A DNA stretch of 64,000 nucleotides from contig NZ_CP056199.1 in the NCBI RefSeq assembly GCF_013782625.1, positions 452,588-516,587 of the forward strand. Direction: 5' to 3'. Source of the DNA: Enterobacter sp. RHBSTW-00994. Lineage in GTDB: Bacteria; Pseudomonadota; Gammaproteobacteria; Enterobacterales; Enterobacteriaceae. The translations under genes were made by a program, and so were the position numbers. This document shows positions 61,731 to 64,000 of the stretch, piece after piece (within the stretch, counting starts at the first letter, position 1; each line of letters starts with the position of its first letter). The notes beneath the pieces were generated by a model. It was not told the origin of the DNA, made no database searches, and was given only the letters and a program-made list of their open reading frames with translations.

Positions 61731-64000
61731 ATGTTACGGTACAGTCTCTTAACCGCCGGACTCTTACTCGGCTCTTCTGCGTTTGCCGCTCCGGCAGGCG
61801 ATCTTCCCCTGATGCCATGGCCTGCGAAGGTCGAACGCCCGGCTACTCAGGGTGCGCTGGTCCTGACCGATAAAACCTCTGTTAACGTGACGGGGGATGA
61901 CCTGGGCGATGCCCCGACACGCCTGCGTCAGCGTATTGCCCTGCAAACGGGCTGGACGTTACAGCCGCAGGCAGCCAAACCGGAGCACGCCACGATCACC
62001 TTCGCCATTGCCCGAAAGGTCCCGACGCAACCCATGCCGGACAGCGACGAAAGCTATACGCTTACCGTGAATGCCAGCGGCGTGAATATTGCGGCCAACA
62101 CGCGCTTTGGTGCGCTACGCGGTATGGAGACATTACTGCAGCTCATCCAGAACGGGACAGAAAACACGTTTATCCCCTGGGTGACGATCGACGATTCTCC
62201 GCGCTTCCCGTGGCGAGGACTCTTGCTCGACTCTGCCCGCCACTTTATTCCGCCTGACGATATCAAACGACAGATTGACGGCATGGCTGCGGCAAAACTC
62301 AACGTCCTGCACTGGCATCTGACCGACGATCAGGGCTGGCGTTTCGCCTCAAAACGCTATCCGAAGCTGACACAGCTTGCCAGCGACGGGCTGTTTTACA
62401 CACCGGATCAAATGCGGGAGATTGTGCGCTACGCCACCGCACGCGGGATTCGTGTGGTTCCTGAGATCGATATGCCAGGCCACGCTTCGGCTATTGCCGT
62501 GGCTTATCCCGAACTGATGAGCGCACCAGGGCCTTATGAAATGGAGCGTCACTGGGGAGTCCTGAAGCCGGTGCTTGATCCAACAAAAGAGGCCACTTAT
62601 GCATTTGCTGAGGCGATGGTTACGGAACTGACCGCGATCTTCCCGGACCCTTATCTGCACATTGGCGGCGATGAAGTCGATGACACGCAGTGGAAGAACA
62701 ACGCAGCGATCCAGACATTTATGCGAGATAATAGCCTGACCGACAGCCACGCATTGCAGGCCTATTTCAACCGCAAGCTGGAAACGATCCTCGAAAAACA
62801 TCATCGCCGGATGGTGGGTTGGGATGAGATCTTCCACCCTGATCTGCCAAAAAGCATTCTGATCCAGTCCTGGCAAGGGCAAGATGCGCTGGGGCAGGTG
62901 GCGGAAAAGGGCTATAAAGGCATCCTTTCCACCGGCTTTTATCTCGATCAGCCTCAGTCCACGGCTTACCACTATCGCAATGAAATTGTGCCTCAGGGCT
63001 TAAACAACGTTGATGTTATTGGTGACAACGACAGCGCGCAGAGCTGGTCTTTCTCGATGCCACGCCTGAAGGGGAAACCGGTGGAGGGGAGCTTTACGCT
63101 GGTGAAAGGCGAGTCTGGCTGGCGCGGGTTTATCGACTTTAGCGGTAAATCCCGCCGTGCAGTGCAGGATATCGAATGGCGCAGCGATAACCAGGTGACC
63201 TTCACCGTGGATACCTGGATGGGAGAAACGCGTCCAGTGGTGACGGTAAATAACGATACGCTGAGCGGCTATTTCCTGTTGGGCAACGCCCGTTATCCTG
63301 TTAGTGGCAAGCTGCTGGATGATGTACCGAAAGGTATTGTCCCGGTTGTACCCGATGCCAGCCCGCAGGCTAATCTGTCTGGCGGTGAAGCGGCTCTGTG
63401 GGCGGAAAATGTGGTTGCACCAGTACTGGACATCAAACTGTGGCCGCGTGCATTTGCGGTCGCTGAACGTCTGTGGTCGGCACAGGACGTTAACGATATC
63501 GACAACATGTACACCCGCTTACAGGCTATTGATGCCTGGTCGACGGTATCAGTGGGCTTACAACAGCACAGCCAGCAGCAGGCGTATTTTACCCGGCTGG
63601 CGAACAATGCTGACACGCTGCCGCTGCAAATTCTCGCTCAGGCGGTGGAGCCTGCACAGTATTACACCCGCCAACACCTGAAATTCCAGGCCGGTAACTA
63701 TCATCAGTTTGAGCCGCTCAACCGTTTTGCCGATGCGCTGAATGCGGAAAGCAACACCGTGCGGCAGATGACGAAATGGGTCGATCGCTTAGTCAGCGAT
63801 GCAGAAGATAACGAAAGTGCTGAGGCGTTACGCCATGTGTTTAACCGCTGGCAGAGTAATACCAGCGACGTGCTGGCGCTCAGTGAAAGCAATTACCAAC
63901 TCAAGGCGATAAAGCCCGTGATTCAGGAGGTTGATAAGCTGGCGTCCATCGGCCTGAGGCTGACAGATTTGGTGGCGCGGCAGGGCACGCTCGACGACAA
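61731..64000 (+). CDS. Beta-N-acetylhexosaminidase, GH20, secreted; C-terminus cut by window edge
   Basis: An open frame of 756 codons runs from ATG 61731 (AAGGAAC upstream) to the right edge without a stop. Signal peptide MLRYSLLTAGLLLGSSAFA is followed by a GH20b N-terminal domain (about 22-155) and the catalytic TIM barrel starting FPWRGLLLDSARHF. The catalytic pair D314-E315 lies in HIGGDEVD, and HWHLTDDQGWR and EIDMPGH are intact. It releases terminal GlcNAc or GalNAc from chito-oligosaccharides or glycans in the periplasm or outside. A segment around residues 430-510 interrupts the barrel as an inserted beta domain. About 40 residues are probably missing. Confidence 0.93.
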   Translation, partial: MLRYSLLTAGLLLGSSAFAAPAGDLPLMPWPAKVERPATQGALVLTDKTSVNVTGDDLGDAPTRLRQRIALQTGWTLQPQAAKPEHATITFAIARKVPTQPMPDSDESYTLTVNASGVNIAANTRFGALRGMETLLQLIQNGTENTFIPWVTIDDSPRFPWRGLLLDSARHFIPPDDIKRQIDGMAAAKLNVLHWHLTDDQGWRFASKRYPKLTQLASDGLFYTPDQMREIVRYATARGIRVVPEIDMPGHASAIAVAYPELMSAPGPYEMERHWGVLKPVLDPTKEATYAFAEAMVTELTAIFPDPYLHIGGDEVDDTQWKNNAAIQTFMRDNSLTDSHALQAYFNRKLETILEKHHRRMVGWDEIFHPDLPKSILIQSWQGQDALGQVAEKGYKGILSTGFYLDQPQSTAYHYRNEIVPQGLNNVDVIGDNDSAQSWSFSMPRLKGKPVEGSFTLVKGESGWRGFIDFSGKSRRAVQDIEWRSDNQVTFTVDTWMGETRPVVTVNNDTLSGYFLLGNARYPVSGKLLDDVPKGIVPVVPDASPQANLSGGEAALWAENVVAPVLDIKLWPRAFAVAERLWSAQDVNDIDNMYTRLQAIDAWSTVSVGLQQHSQQQAYFTRLANNADTLPLQILAQAVEPAQYYTRQHLKFQAGNYHQFEPLNRFADALNAESNTVRQMTKWVDRLVSDAEDNESAEALRHVFNRWQSNTSDVLALSESNYQLKAIKPVIQEVDKLASIGLRLTDLVARQGTLDD

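Noticed and set aside
1..64000. CRISPR arrays, tRNA or rRNA genes, integrase or transposase genes
   Set aside because: No regularly spaced repeats, cloverleaf-type ends or relevant protein motifs were recognised anywhere in the window.

Overview
The window is chromosomal DNA of an enterobacterium. The backbone order ytfB-fklB-cycA-ytfE-ytfF-qorB/ytfH-cpdB-cysQ-ytfJ-ytfK-ytfL-msrA-tamA-tamB-ytfP-ppa-ytfQRT-yjfF-fbp-mpl-yjgA-pmbA-cybC-nrdG-nrdD-treC-treB-treR-mgtA is the 95-96 min region of Escherichia coli, with protein lengths mostly equal to the E. coli ones. The accessory genes (three extra chemoreceptors, an SFCGS/DUF4310-4312 operon, an NP-1 nucleoside phosphorylase, a secreted GH20 enzyme) and the G-rich palindromic repeats fit Enterobacter or a close relative; the genus is an inference. 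No rRNA, tRNA, CRISPR array, transposase or phage gene was seen.

Region 1 (1-4284) is an accessory catabolic operon on the minus strand (SDR, TIM-barrel isomerase/epimerase, enoyl-CoA hydratase, CoA-transferase cut by the left edge), divergent from a TetR regulator. A nested inverted repeat lies in the shared promoter gap. The substrate is unknown. Region 2 (4296-28184) is conserved backbone: envelope (ytfB, tamAB), redox and repair (ytfE with a perfect NsrR site, msrA, qorB), sulfur and nucleotide metabolism (cpdB, cysQ), and transport (cycA, ytfF, ytfL). It is interrupted by an AraC regulator and two chemoreceptor genes. Region 3 (28401-39931) holds the galactofuranose-type ABC transporter, a third chemoreceptor, a LysR fragment-like small protein, fbp, mpl, darP and pmbA. 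All three chemoreceptor genes carry sigma-28 promoters, so they belong to the flagellar regulon although scattered.

Region 4 (40390-49899) is the most interesting part. A nine-gene plus-strand cluster has a CRP-like site and a perfect 20-bp palindrome upstream. It encodes a stand-alone PRD protein, an SFCGS glycine-rich protein, DUF4312, two membrane proteins (DUF4311, DUF4310), an amidohydrolase, DgaE-like ammonia-lyase, DgaF-like aldolase, an exported lactonase, and a PRD/EIIB/EIIA transcription regulator. The four SFCGS/DUF genes occupy the place that PTS transporter genes hold in the D-glucosaminate (dga) operon, so they are a candidate uncharacterised transport system for an acylated amino-sugar acid or similar compound. 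A relBE toxin-antitoxin pair closes the region.

Region 5 (49903-64000) returns to backbone: nrdDG with a dense control region (paired NrdR boxes, two FNR boxes, two perfect DnaA boxes), the trehalose genes treR-treBC, and mgtA with a PhoP box and an mgtL leader peptide. An AT-rich islet with a nucleoside phosphorylase and a secreted beta-N-acetylhexosaminidase cut by the right edge follow.
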